From: Lasioglossum baleicum
Taxonomy: Eukaryota > Arthropoda > Insecta > Hymenoptera > Halictidae
NCBI RefSeq assembly: GCF_051020765.1
Contig: NW_027469084.1
Coordinates: forward strand, 2,232,001 to 2,296,000
DNA length: 64,000 bases
Direction: 5' to 3'
The first letter of the stretch is position 1; every line of letters starts with the position of its first letter. The translations under genes were made by a program, and so were the position numbers. The notes below the pieces were generated by a model, which did no database searches, was not told where the DNA came from, and worked only from the letters and a program-made list of their open reading frames with translations. This document shows positions 10,825 to 23,184 of the stretch, one piece after another.

Positions 10825-12360
10825 ATGCATCCTCTCGCACGTGTTTTTGCTCGACTAGCCTGCGGGATGCATCCTCTCGCACGTGTTTTTACTCGACTAG
10901 CCTGCGGGATGCATCCTCTCGCACGTGTTTTTGCTCGACTAGCCATGCGCATCCCAAAAAACCTGCACATGCGCATCCCAAAAAACCTGCGCATGCGCAT
11001 CCCACAAAACCTGCGCATGCGCATCCCACAAAACCTCGCACGTGTTTTTACTCGACTAGCCTGCGGGATGCATCCTCTCGCACGTGTTTTTACTCGACTA
11101 GCCTGCGGGATGCATCCTCTCGCACGTGTTTTTGCTCGACTAGCCATGCGCATCCCAAAAAACCTGCACATGCGCATCCCAAAAAACCTGCGCATGCGCA
11201 TCCCACAAAACCTGCGCATGCGCATCCCACAAAACCTCGCACGTGTTTTTACTCGACTAGCCTGCGGGATGCATCCTCTCGCACGTGTTTTTGCTCGGCT
11301 AGCCTGCGGGATGCATCCTCTCGCACGTGTTTTTGCTCGACTAGCCATGCGCTTCCCAAAAAACCTGCGCATGCGCATCCCAAAAAACCTGCGCATGCGC
11401 ATCCCACAAAACCTCGCACGTGTTTTTACTCGACTAGCCTGCGGGATGCATCCTCTCGCACGTGTTTTTACTCGACTAGCCTGCGGGATGCATCCTCTCG
11501 CACGTGTTTTTACTCGACTGGCCTGCGGGATGCATCGTCTCGCACGTGTTTTTACTCGACTAGCCTGCGGGATGCATCCTCTCGCACGTGTTTTTGCTCG
11601 ACTAGCCATGCGCATCCCAAAAAACCTGCGCATGCGCATTCCAAAAAATCTGCGCATGCGCATCCCACAAAACCTGCGCATGCGCATCCCACAAAACCTC
11701 GCACGTGTTTGTGCTCGACTAGCCTGCGGGATGCATCCTTTCGCACGTGTTTTTACTCGACTAGCCTGCGGGATGCATCCTCTCGCACGTGTTTTTGCTC
11801 GACTAGCCATGCGCATCCCAAAAAACCTGCGCATGCGCATCCCAAAAAATCTGCGCATGCGCATCCCACAAAACCTGCGCATGCGCATCCCACAAAACCT
11901 CGCACGTGTTTTTACTCGACTAGCCTGCGGGATGCATCCTCTCGCACGTGTTTTTGCTCGGCTAGCCTGCGGGATGCATCCTCTCGCACGTGTTTTTGCT
12001 CGACTAGCCATGCGCTTCCCAAAAAACCTGCGCATGCGCATCCCAAAAAACCTGCGCATGCGCATCCCACAAAACCTCGCACGTGTTTTTACTCGACTAG
12101 CCTGCGGGATGCATCCTCTCGCACGTGTTTTTACTCGACTAGCCTGCGGGATGCATCCTCTCGCACGTGTTTTTACTCGACTGGCCTGCGGGATGCATCG
12201 TCTCGCACGTGTTTTTGCTCGACTAGCCTGCGGGATGCATCCTCTCGCACGTGTTTTTGCTCGACTAGCCATGCGCATCCCAAAAAACCTGCGCATGCGC
12301 ATCCCACAAAACCTCGCACGTGTTTTTACTCGACTAGTCTGCGGGATGCATCCTCTCGCA
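10825..12360. repeat. Segment copy 3b
   Basis: Second copy of the 8.8-10.3 kb segment, in direct orientation. It shares both ATGCGCTTCCC units and the intervening order of modules. A private change, CTAGTCTGCGGG, lies near 12,340. Right of it, 12,361-13,525 continues with ordinary modules, including the TAA variant at 12,910 and a CACAATACC B unit at about 13,124. Confidence 0.9.
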
Positions 12361-13525
12361 CGTGTTTTTACTCGACTAGCCTGCGGGATGCATCCTCTCG
12401 CACGTGTTTTTGCTCGACTAGCCATGCGCATCCCAAAAAACCTGCACATGCGCATCCCAAAAAACCTGCGCATGCGCATCCCACAAAACCTGCGCATGCG
12501 CATCCCACAAAACCTCGCACGTGTTTTTACTCGACTAGCCTGCGGGATGCATCCTCTCGCACGTGTTTTTGCTCGACTAGCCTGCGGGATGCATCCTCTC
12601 GCACGTGTTTTTACTCGACTAGCCTGCGGGATGCATCCTCTCGCACGTGTTTTTACTCGACTACCCTGCGGGATGCATCCTCTCGCACGTGTTTTTGCTC
12701 GACTAGCCATGCGCATCCCAAAAAACCTGCGCATGCGCATCCCAAAAAACCTGCGCATGCGCATCCCACAAAACCTCGCACGTGTTTTTACTCGACTAGC
12801 CTGCGGGATGCATCCTCTCGCACGTGTTTTTACTCGACTAGCCTGCGGGATGCATCCTCTCGCACGTGTTTTTGCTCGACTAGCCATGCGCATCCCAAAA
12901 AACCTGCACACGCGCATCCCATAAAACCTGCGCATGCGCATCCCACAAAACCTGCGCATGCGCATCCCACAAAACCTCGCACGTGTTTTTACTCGACTAG
13001 CCTGCGGGATGCATCCTCTCGCACGTGTTTTTGCTCGGCTAGCCTGCGGGATGCATCCTCTCGCACGTGTTTTTGCTCGACTAGCCATGCGCATCCCAAA
13101 AAACCTGCGCATGCGCATCCCACAATACCTCGCACGTGTTTTTACTCGACTAGCCTGCGGGATGCATCCTCTCGCACGTGTTTTTACTCGACTAGCCTGC
13201 GGGATGCATCCTCTCGCACGTGTTTTTGCTCGACTAGCCATGCGCATCCCAAAAAACCTGCGCATGCGCATCCCAAAAAATCTGCGCATGCGCATCCCAC
13301 AAAACCTCGCACGTGTTTGTGCTCGACTAGCCTGCGGGATGCATCCTTTCGCACGTGTTTTTACTCGACTAGCCTGCGGGATGCATCCTCTCGCACGTGT
13401 TTTTGCTCGACTAGCCTGCGGGATGCATCCTCTCGCACGTGTTTTTGCTCGACTAGCCATGCGCATCCCAAAAAACCTGCGCATGCGCATCCCAAAAAAT
13501 CTGCGCATGCGCATCCCACAAAACC

Positions 13526-14256
13526 TCGCACGTGTTTTTACTCGACTAGCCTGCGGGATGCATCCTCTCGCACGTGTTTTTACTCGACTAGCCTGCGGGA
13601 TGCATCCTCTCGCACGTGTTTTTGCTCGACTAGCCTGCGGGATGCATCCTCTCGCACGTGTTTTTACTCGACTAGCCTGCGGGATGCATCCTCTCGCACG
13701 TGTTTTTACTCGACTACCCTGCGGGATGCATCCTCTCGCACGTGTTTTTGCTCGACTAGCCATGCGCATCCCAAAAAACCTGCGCATGCGCATCCCAAAA
13801 AACCTGCGCATGCGCATCCCACAAAACCTCGCACGTGTTTTTACTCGACTAGCCTGCGGGATGCATCCTCTCGCACGTGTTTTTGCTCGACTAGCCATGC
13901 GCATCCCAAAAAACCTGCACATGCGCATCCCATAAAACCTGCGCATGCGCATCACACAAAACCTGCGCATGTGCATCCCACAAAACCTCGCACGTGTTTT
14001 TACTCGACTAGCCTGCGGGATGCATCCTCTCGCACGTGTTTTTGCTCGGCTAGCCTGCGGGATGCATCCTCTCGCACGTGTTTTTGCTCGACTAGCCATG
14101 CGCATCCCAAAAAACCTGCGCATGCGCATCCCACAAAACCTCGCACGTGTTTTTACTCGACTAGCCTGCGGGATGCATCCTCTCGCACGTGTTTTTACTC
14201 GACTAGCCTGCGGGATGCATCCTCTCGCACGTGTTTTTACTCGACTAGCCTGCGGG
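13526..14256. repeat. Segment copy 1b, repeat of the window start
   Basis: Carries the same A5-B3 module and the same run of rare B variants (CATAAAACC, ATCACAC, ATGTGC) as 8-780. The block just before the TAA-bearing B unit has one A unit here and two in the other copy. The match fades where this copy has CTCTCTCACG and the other has CGTCTCG. Confidence 0.85.
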
Positions 14257-14759
14257 ATGCATCCTCTCTCACGTGTTTTTGCTCGACTAGCCATGCGCAT
14301 CCCAAAAAACCTGCGCATGCGCATCCCAAAAAACCTGCGCATGCGCATCCCACAAAACCTGCGTATGCGCATCCCACAAAACCTCGCACGTGTTTTTACT
14401 CGACTAGCCTGCGGGATGCATCCTCTCGCACGTGTTTTTACTCGACTAGCCTGCGGGATGCATCCTCTCGCACGTGTTTTTGCTCGACTAGCCATGCGCA
14501 TCCCAAAAAACCTGCACATGCGCATCCCAAAAAACCTGCGCATGCGCATCCCACAAAACCTGCGTATGCGCATCCCACAAAACCTCGCACGTGTTTTTAC
14601 TCGACTAGCCTGCGGGATGCATCCTCTCGCACGTGTTTTTACTCGACTAGCCTGCGGGATGCATCCTCTCGCACGTGTTTTTGCTCGACTAGCCTGCGGG
14701 ATGCATCCTCTCGCACGTGTTTTTGCTCGACTAGCCATGCGCATCCCAAAAAACCTGCA

Positions 14760-16138
14760 CATGCGCATCCCAAAAAACCTGCGCATGCGCATCCCACAAA
14801 ACCTCGCACGTGTTTTTACTCGACTAGCCTGCGGGATGCATCCTCTCGCACGTGTTTTTACTCGATTAGCCTGCGGGATGCATCCTCTCGCACGTGTTTT
14901 TGCTCGACTAGCCATGCGCATCCCAAAAAACCTGCACATGCGCATCCCAAAAAACCTGCGCATGCGCATCCCACAAAACCTGCGCATGCGCATCCCACAA
15001 AACCTCGCACGTGTTTTTACTCGACTAGCCTGCGGGATGCATCCTCTCGCACGTGTTTTTACTCGACTAGCCTGCGGGATGCATCCTCTCGCACGTGTTT
15101 TTACTCGACTGGCCTGCGGGATGCATCGTCTCGCACGTGTTTTTACTCGACTAGCCTGCGGGATGCATCCTCTCGCACGTGTTTTTGCTCGACTAGCCAT
15201 GCGCATCCCAAAAAACCTGCGCATGCGCATCCCAAAAAATCTGCGCATGCGCATCCCACAAAACCTGCGCATGCGCATCCCACAAAACCTCGCACGTGTT
15301 TGTGCTCGACTAGCCTGCGGGATGCATCCTTTCGCACGTGTTTTTACTCGACTAGCCTGCGGGATGCATCCTCTCGCACGTGTTTTTACTCGACTGGCCT
15401 GCGGGATGCATCGTCTCGCACGTGTTTTTACTCGACTAGCCATGCGCATCCCAAAAAACCTGCACATGCGCATCCCAAAAAACCTGCGCATGCGCATCCC
15501 ACAAAACCTCGCACGTGTTTTTACTCGACTAGCCTGCGGGATGCATCCTCTCGCACGTGTTTTTACTCGATTAGCCTGCGGGATGCATCCTCTCGCACGT
15601 GTTTTTGCTCGACTAGCCATGCGCATCCCAAAAAACCTGCACATGCGCATCCCAAAAAACCTGCGCATGCGCATCCCACAAAACCTGCGCATGCGCATCC
15701 CACAAAACCTCGCACGTGTTTTTACTCGACTAGCCTGCGGGATGCATCCTCTCGCACGTGTTTTTACTCGACTAGCCTGCGGGATGCATCCTCTCGCACG
15801 TGTTTTTACTCGACTGGCCTGCGGGATGCATCGTCTCGCACGTGTTTTTACTCGACTAGCCTGCGGGATGCATCCTCTCGCACGTGTTTTTGCTCGACTA
15901 GCCATGCGCATCCCAAAAAACCTGCGCATGCGCATCCCAAAAAATCTGCGCATGCGCATCCCACAAAACCTGCGCATGCGCATCCCACAAAACCTCGCAC
16001 GTGTTTGTGCTCGACTAGCCTGCGGGATGCATCCTTTCGCACGTGTTTTTACTCGACTAGCCTGCGGGATGCATCCTCTCGCACGTGTTTTTACTCGACT
16101 GGCCTGCGGGATGCATCGTCTCGCACGTGTTTTTACTC
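14760..16138. repeat. Tandem pair of a 705-bp segment
   Basis: The stretch starting about 14,760 recurs from about 15,465 at a spacing of 705 bp. The marker CTCGATTAGCC is at 14,861 and 15,566, and both copies start with a CTGCACATG B-block. The left copy ends in a shortened A-block whose closing piece has TTTTTAC, apparently the scar of the duplication joint near 15,430. The right copy has an extra A unit there. Confidence 0.88.
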
Positions 16139-17578
16139 GACTAGCCTGCGGGATGCATCCTCTCGCACGTGTTTTTGCTCGACTAGCCATGCGCATCCCA
16201 CAAAACCTGCGCATGCGCATCCCACAAAACCTCGCACGTGTTTTTACTCGACTAGCCTGCGGGATGCATCCTCTCGCACGTGTTTTTGCTCGGCTAGCCT
16301 GCGGGATGCATCCTCTCGCACGTGTTTTTGCTCGACTAGCCATGCGCATCCCAAAAAACCTGCGCATGCGCATCCCAAAAAACCTGCGCATGCGCATCCC
16401 ACAAAACCTGCGTATGCGCATCCCACAAAACCTCGCACGTGTTTTTACTCGACTAGCCTGCGGGATGCATCCTCTCGCACGTGTTTTTACTCGACTAGCC
16501 TGCGGGATGCATCCTCTCGCACGTGTTTTTGCTCGACTAGCCTGCGGGATGCATCCTCTCGCACGTGTTTTTACTCGACTACCCTGCGGGATGCATCCTC
16601 TCGCACGTGTTTTTGCTCGACTAGCCATGCGCATCCCAAAAAACCTGCGCATGCGCATCCCACAAAACCTGCGTATGCGCATCCCACAAAACCTCGCACG
16701 TGTTTTTACTCGACTAGCCTGCGGGATGCATCCTCTCGCACGTGTTTTTACTCGACTAGCCTGCGGGATGCATCCTCTCGCACGTGTTTTTGCTCGACTA
16801 GCCATGCGCATCCCAAAAAACCTGCACATGCGCATCCCAAAAAACCTGCGCATGCGCATCCCACAAAACCTGCGCATGCGCATCCCACAAAACCTCGCAC
16901 GTGTTTTTGCTCGGCTAGCCTGCGGGATGCATCCTCTCGCACGTGTTTTTGCTCGACTAGCCATGCGCATCCCAAAAAACCTGCGCATGCGCATCCCAAA
17001 AAACCTGCGCATGCGCATCCCAAAAAACCTGCGCATGCGCATCCCACAAAACCTCGCACGTGTTTTTACTCGACTAGCCTGCGGGATGCATCCTCTCGCA
17101 CGTGTTTTTACTCGACTAGCCTGCGGGATGCATCCTCTCGCACGTGTTTTTACTCGACTGGCCTGCGGGATGCATCGTCTCGCACGTGTTTTTACTCGAC
17201 TAGCCTGCGGGATGCATCCTCTCGCACGTGTTTTTACTCGACTACCCTGCGGGATGCATCCTCTCGCACGTGTTTTTGCTCGACTAGCCATGCGCATCCC
17301 AAAAAACCTGCGCATGCGCATCCCACAAAACCTCGCACGTGTTTGTGCTCGACTAGCCTGCGGGATGCATCCTTTCGCACGTGTTTTTACTCGACTAGCC
17401 TGCGGGATGCATCGTCTCGCACGTGTTTTTACTCGACTAGCCTGCGGGATGCATCCTCTCGCACGTGTTTTTGGTCGACTAGCCATGCGCATCCCAAAAA
17501 ACCTGCGTATGCGCATCCCACAAAACCTCGCACGTGTTTTTACTCGACTAGCCTGCGGGATGCATCCTCTCGCACGTG
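16139..17578. repeat. Ordinary modules between duplicated segments
   Basis: Mixed modules with one to five A units and two to four B units. A B-block near 16,190 has only ACAAAACC units, with no A6 unit. TTTTTGGTCGAC at about 17,469-17,479 gives the first GTCGAC variant of the closing A piece. Nothing other than the repeat is seen. Confidence 0.83.
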
Positions 17579-20051
17579 TTTTTACTCGACTAGCCTGCGG
17601 GATGCATCCTCTCGCACGTGTTTTTGCTCGACTAGCCATGCGCATCCCAAAAAACCTGCGCATGCGCATCCCAAAAAACCTGCGCATGCGCATCCCACAA
17701 AACCTGCGCATGCGCATCCCAAAAAATCTGCGCATGCGCATCCCACAAAACCTGCGCATGCGCATCCCACAAAACCTCGCACGTGTTTGTGCTCGACTAG
17801 CCTGCGGGATGCATCCTTTCGCACGTGTTTTTACTCGACTAGCCTGCGGGATGCATCGTCTCGCACGTGTTTTTACTCGACTAGCCTGCGGGATGCATCC
17901 TCTCGCACGTGTTTTTGCTCGACTAGCCATGCGCATCCCAAAAAACCTGCGCATGCGCATCCCAAAAAATCTGCGCATGCGCATCCCACAAAACCTGCGC
18001 ATGCGCATCCCACAAAACCTCGCACGTGTTTGTGCTCGACTAGCCTGCGGGATGCATACTTTCGCACGTGTTTTTACTCGACTAGCCTGCGGGATGCATC
18101 CTCTCGCACGTGTTTTTACTCGACTACCCTGCGGGATGCATCCTCTCGCACGTGTTTTTGCTCGACTAGCCATGCGCATCCCAAAAAACCTGCGCATGCG
18201 CATCCCAAAAAACCTGCGCATGCGCATCCCACAAAACCTGCGTATGCGCATCCCACAAAACCTGGCACGTGTTTTTACTCGACTAGCCTGCGGGATGCAT
18301 CCTCTCGCACGTGTTTTTACTCGACTAGCCTGCGGGATGCATCCTCTCGCACGTGTTTTTGCTCGACTAGCCATGCGCATCCCAAAAAACCTGCGCATGC
18401 GCATCCCAAAAAACCTGCGCATGCGCATCCCAAAAAACCTGCGCATGCGCATCCCACAAAACCTGCGCATGCGCATCCCACAAAACCTCGCACGTGTTTT
18501 TACTCGACTAGCCTGCGGGATGCATCCTCTCGCACGTGTTTTTGCTCGGCTAGCCTGCGGGATGCATCCTCTCGCACGTGTTTTTGTTCGACTAGCCATG
18601 CGCATCCCAAAAAACCTGCGCATGCGCATCCCACAAAACCTCGCACGTGTTTTTACTCGACTAGCCTGCGGGATGCATCCTCTCGCACGTGTTTTTACTC
18701 GACTAGCCTGCGGGATGCATCCTCTCGCACGTGTTTTTACTCGACTGGCCTGCGGGATGCATCGTCTCGCACGTGTTTTTACTCGACTAGCCTGCGGGAT
18801 GCATCCTCTCGCACGTGTTTTTGCTCGACTAGCCATGCGCATCCCAAAAAACCTGCGCATGCGCATCCCAAAAAATCTGCGCATGCGCATCCCACAAAAC
18901 CTGCGCATGCGCATCCCACAAAACCTCGCACGTGTTTGTGCTCGACTAGCCTGCGGGATGCATCCTTTCGCACGTGTTTTTACTCGACTAGCCTGCGGGA
19001 TGCATCGTCTCGCACGTGTTTTTACTCGACTAGCCTGCGGGATGCATCCTCTCGCACGTGTTTTTGCTCGACTAGCCATGCGCGTCCCAAAAAACCTGCG
19101 CATGGGCATCCCAAAAAATCTGCGCATGCGCATCCCACAAAACCTCGCACGTGTTTGTGCTCGACTAGCCTGCGGGATGCATCCTTTCGCACGTGTTTTT
19201 ACTCGACTAGCCTGCGGGATGCATCCTCTTGCACGTGTTTTTGCTCGGCTAGCCTGCGGGATGCATCCTCTCGCACGTGTTTTTGCTCGACTAGCCATGC
19301 GCATCCCAAAAAACCTGCGCATGCGCATCCCAAAAAATCTGCGCATGCGCATCCCACAAAACCTCGCACGTGTTTGTGCTCGACTAGCCTGCGGGATGCA
19401 TCCTCTCGCACGTGTTTTTACTCGACTAGCCTGCGGGATGCATCCTCTCGCACGTGTTTTTACTCGACTACCCTGCGGGATGCATCCTCTCGCACGTGTT
19501 TTTGCTCGACTAGCCATGCGCATCCCAAAAAACCTGCGCATGCGCATCCCAAAAAACCTGCGCATGCGCATCCCACAAAACCTGCGTATGCGCATCACAC
19601 AAAACCTCGCACGTGTTTTTACTCGACTAGCCTGCGGGATGCATCCTCTCGCACGTGTTTTTACTCGACTAGCCTGCGGGATGCATCCTCTCGCACGTGT
19701 TTTTGCTCGACTAGCCATGCGCATCCCAAAAAACCTGCGCATGCGCATCCCAAAAAACCTGCGCATGCGCATCCCACAAAACCTGCGCATGCGCATCCCA
19801 CAAAACCTCGCACGTGTTTGTGCTCGACTAGCCTGCGGGATGCATCCTTTCGCACGTGTTTTTACTCGACTAGCCTGCGGGATGCATCCTCTCGCACGTG
19901 TTTTTACTCGACTAGCCTGCGGGATGCATCCTCTCGCACGTGTTTTTACTCGACTACCCTGCGGGATGCATCCTCTCGCACGTGTTTTTGCTCGACTAGC
20001 CATGCGCATCCCAAAAAACCTGCGCATGCGCATCCCAAAAAACCTGCGCAT
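17579..20051. repeat. Segment copy 2b
   Basis: Copy of 3560-5990 with one extra A unit near 18.1 kb (unit variants CATACTTTCG) and the same six-B block, TTTTTGTTCG (18,581), ATGCGCGTCCC and CCTCTTGCACG markers. A B unit reading ATCACACAAAACC near 19,588 is private to this copy. Confidence 0.88.
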
Positions 20052-20227
20052 GCGGATCCCACAAAACCTGCGTATGCGCATCCCACAAAACCTGGCACGT
20101 GTTTTTACTCGACTAGCCTGCGGGATGCATCCTCTCGCACGTGTTTTTGCTCGACTAGCCATGCGCATCCCAAAAAACCTGCGCATGCGCATCCCAAAAA
20201 ACCTGCGCATGCGCATCCCACAAAACC

Positions 20228-21453
20228 TCGCACGTGTTTTTACTCGACTAGCCTGCGGGATGCATCCTCTCGCACGTGTTTTTGCTCGGCTAGCCTGCGG
20301 GATGCATCCTCTCGCACGTGTTTTTGTTCGACTAGCCATGCGCATCCCAAAAAACCTGCGCATGCGCATCCCACAAAACCTCGCACGTGTTTTTACTCGA
20401 CTAGCCTGCGGGATGCATCCTCTCGCACGTGTTTTTACTCGACTAGCCTGCGGGATGCATCCTCTCGCACGTGTTTTTACTCGACTAGCCTGCGGGATGC
20501 ATACTCTCGCACGTGTTTTTGCTCGACTAGCCATGCGCATCCCAAAAAACCTGCGCATGCGCATCCCAAAAAATCTGCGCATGCGCATCCCACAAAACCT
20601 GCGCATGCGCATCCCACAAAACCTCGCACGTGTTTGTGCTCGACTAGCCTGCGGGATGCATCCTTTCGCACGTGTTTTTACTCGACTAGCCTGCGGGATG
20701 CATCGTCTCGCACGTGTTTTTACTCGACTAGCCTGCGGGATGCATCCTCTCGCACGTGTTTTTGCTCGACTAGCCATGCGCGTCCCAAAAAACCTGCGCA
20801 TGGGCATCCCAAAAAATCTGCGCATGCGCATCCCACAAAACCTCGCACGTGTTTGTGCTCGACTAGCCTGCGGGATGCATCCTTTCGCACGTGTTTTTAC
20901 TCGACTAGCCTGCGGGATGCATCCTCTTGCACGTGTTTTTGCTCGGCTAGCCTGCGGGATGCATCCTCTCGCACGTGTTTTTGCTCGACTAGCCATGCGC
21001 ATCCCAAAAAACCTGCGCATGCGCATCCCAAAAAATCTGCGCATGCGCATCCCACAAAACCTCGCACGTGTTTGTGCTCGACTAGCCTGCGGGATGCATC
21101 CTCTCGCACGTGTTTTTACTCGACTAGCCTGCGGGATGCATCCTCTCGCACGTGTTTTTACTCGACTACCCTGCGGGATGCATCCTCTCGCACGTGTTTT
21201 TGCTCGACTAGCCATGCGCATCCCAAAAAGCCTGCGCATGCGCATCCCAAAAAACCTGCGCATGCGCATCCCACAAAACCTGCGTATGCGCATCCCACAA
21301 AACCTCGCACGTGTTTTTACTCGACTAGCCTGCGGGATGCATCCTCTCGCACGTGTTTTTACTCGACTAGCCTGCGGGATGCATCCTCTCGCACGTGTTT
21401 TTGCTCGACTAGCCATGCGCATCCCAAAAAACCTGCGCATGCGCATCCCAAAA
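20228..21453. repeat. Segment copy 2c (partial third copy)
   Basis: Matches 18,488-19,755: spacing 1,740 bp at TTTTTGTTCG (20,321), then 1,698 bp because this copy lacks the CTGGCC/CGTCTCG A unit. ATGCGCGTCCC, ATGGGCATCC and CCTCTTGCACG are all present. Private changes are CATACTCTCG near 20,500 and CCAAAAAGCC near 21,228. Confidence 0.86.
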
Positions 21454-23184
21454 AACCTGCGCATGCGCATCCCACAAACCCTCGCACGTGTTTTTACTCG
21501 ACTAGCCTGCGGGATGCATCCTCTCGCACGTGTTTTTACTCGACTAGCCTGCGGGATGCATCCTCTCGCACGTGTTTTTACTCGACTGGCCTGCGGGATG
21601 CATCGTCTCGCACGTGTTTTTACTCGACTAGCCTGCGGGATGCATCCTCTCGCACGTGTTTTTGCTCGACTAGCCATGCGCATCCCAAAAAATCTGCGCA
21701 TGCGCATCCCACAAAACCTCGCACGTGTTTGTGCTCGACTAGCCTGCGGGATGCATCCTTTCGCACGTGTTTTTACTCGACTAGCCTGCGGGATGCATCC
21801 TCTCGCACGTGTTTTTGCTCGGCTAGCCTGCGGGATGCATCCTCTCGCACGTGTTTTTGCTCGACTAGCCATGCGCATCCCAAAAAACCTGCGCATGCGC
21901 ATCCCAAAAAACCTGCGCATGCGCATCCCACAAAACCTGCGCATGCGCATCCCACAAAACCTCGCACGTGTTTTTGCTCGACTAGGCTGCGGGATGCATC
22001 GTCTCGCACGTGTTTTTACTCGACTAGCCTGCGGGATGCATCCTCTCGCACGTGTTTTTGCTCGACTAGCCATGCGCATCCCAAAAAACCTGCGCATGCG
22101 CATCCCAAAAAATCTGCGCATGCGCATCCCACAAAACCTCGCACGTGTTTGTGCTCGACTAGCCTGCGGGATGCATCCTTTCGCACGTGTTTTTACTCGA
22201 CTAGCCTGCGGGATGCATCGTCTCGCACGTGTTTTTACTCGACTAGCCTGCGGGATGCATCCTCTCGCACGTGTTTTTGCTCGACTAGCCATGCGCATCC
22301 CAAAAAACCTGCGCATGCGCATCCCAAAAAATCTGCGCATGCGCATCCCACAAAACCTCGCACGTGTTTGTGCTCGACTAGCCTGCGGGATGCATCCTTT
22401 CGCACGTGTTTTTACTCGACTAGCCTGCGGGATGCATCCTCTCGCACGTGTTTTTGCTCGGCTAGCCTGCGGGATGCATCCTCTCGCACGTGTTTTTGCT
22501 CGACTAGCCATGCGCATCCCAAAAAATCTGCGCATGCGCATCCCACAAAACCTCGCACGTGTTTGTGCTCGACTAGCCTGCGGGATGCATCCTTTCGCAC
22601 GTGTTTTTACTCGACTAGCCTGCGGGATGCATCCTCTCGCACGTGTTTTTGCTCGGCTAGCCTGCGGGATGCATCCTCTCGCACGTGTTTTTGCTCGACT
22701 AGCCATGCGCATCCCAAAAAACCTGCGCATGCGCATCCCAAAAAATATGCGCATGCGCATCCCACAAAACCTCGCACGTGTTTGTGCTCGACTAGCCTGC
22801 GGGATGCATCCTTTCGCACGTGTTTTTACTCGACTAGCCTGCGGGATGCATTCTCTCGCACGTGTTTTTACTCGACTAGCCTGCGGGATGCATCCTCTCG
22901 CACGTGTTTTTGGTCGACTAGCCATGCGCATCCCAAAAAACCTGCGTATGCGCATCCCACAAAACCTCGCACGTGTTTTTACTCGACTAGCCTGCGGGAT
23001 GCATCCTCTCGCACGTGTTTTTACTCGACTAGCCTGCGGGATGCATCCTCTCGCACGTGTTTTTGCTCGACTAGCCATGCGCATCCCAAAAAACCTGCGC
23101 ATGCGCATCCCAAAAAACCTGCGCATGCGCATCCCACAAAACCTGCGCATGCGCATCCCACAAAACCTCGCACGTGTTTTTACT
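21454..23184. repeat. Ordinary modules, several of the 219-bp kind
   Basis: Modules with first A unit TTTGTGC/CCTTTCG and later CTCGGCTAGCC dominate. Variants include CACAAACCC near 21,474, AAAAAATATG near 22,741 and TTTTTGGTCGAC at 22,908-22,918. No other feature is seen. Confidence 0.83.
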
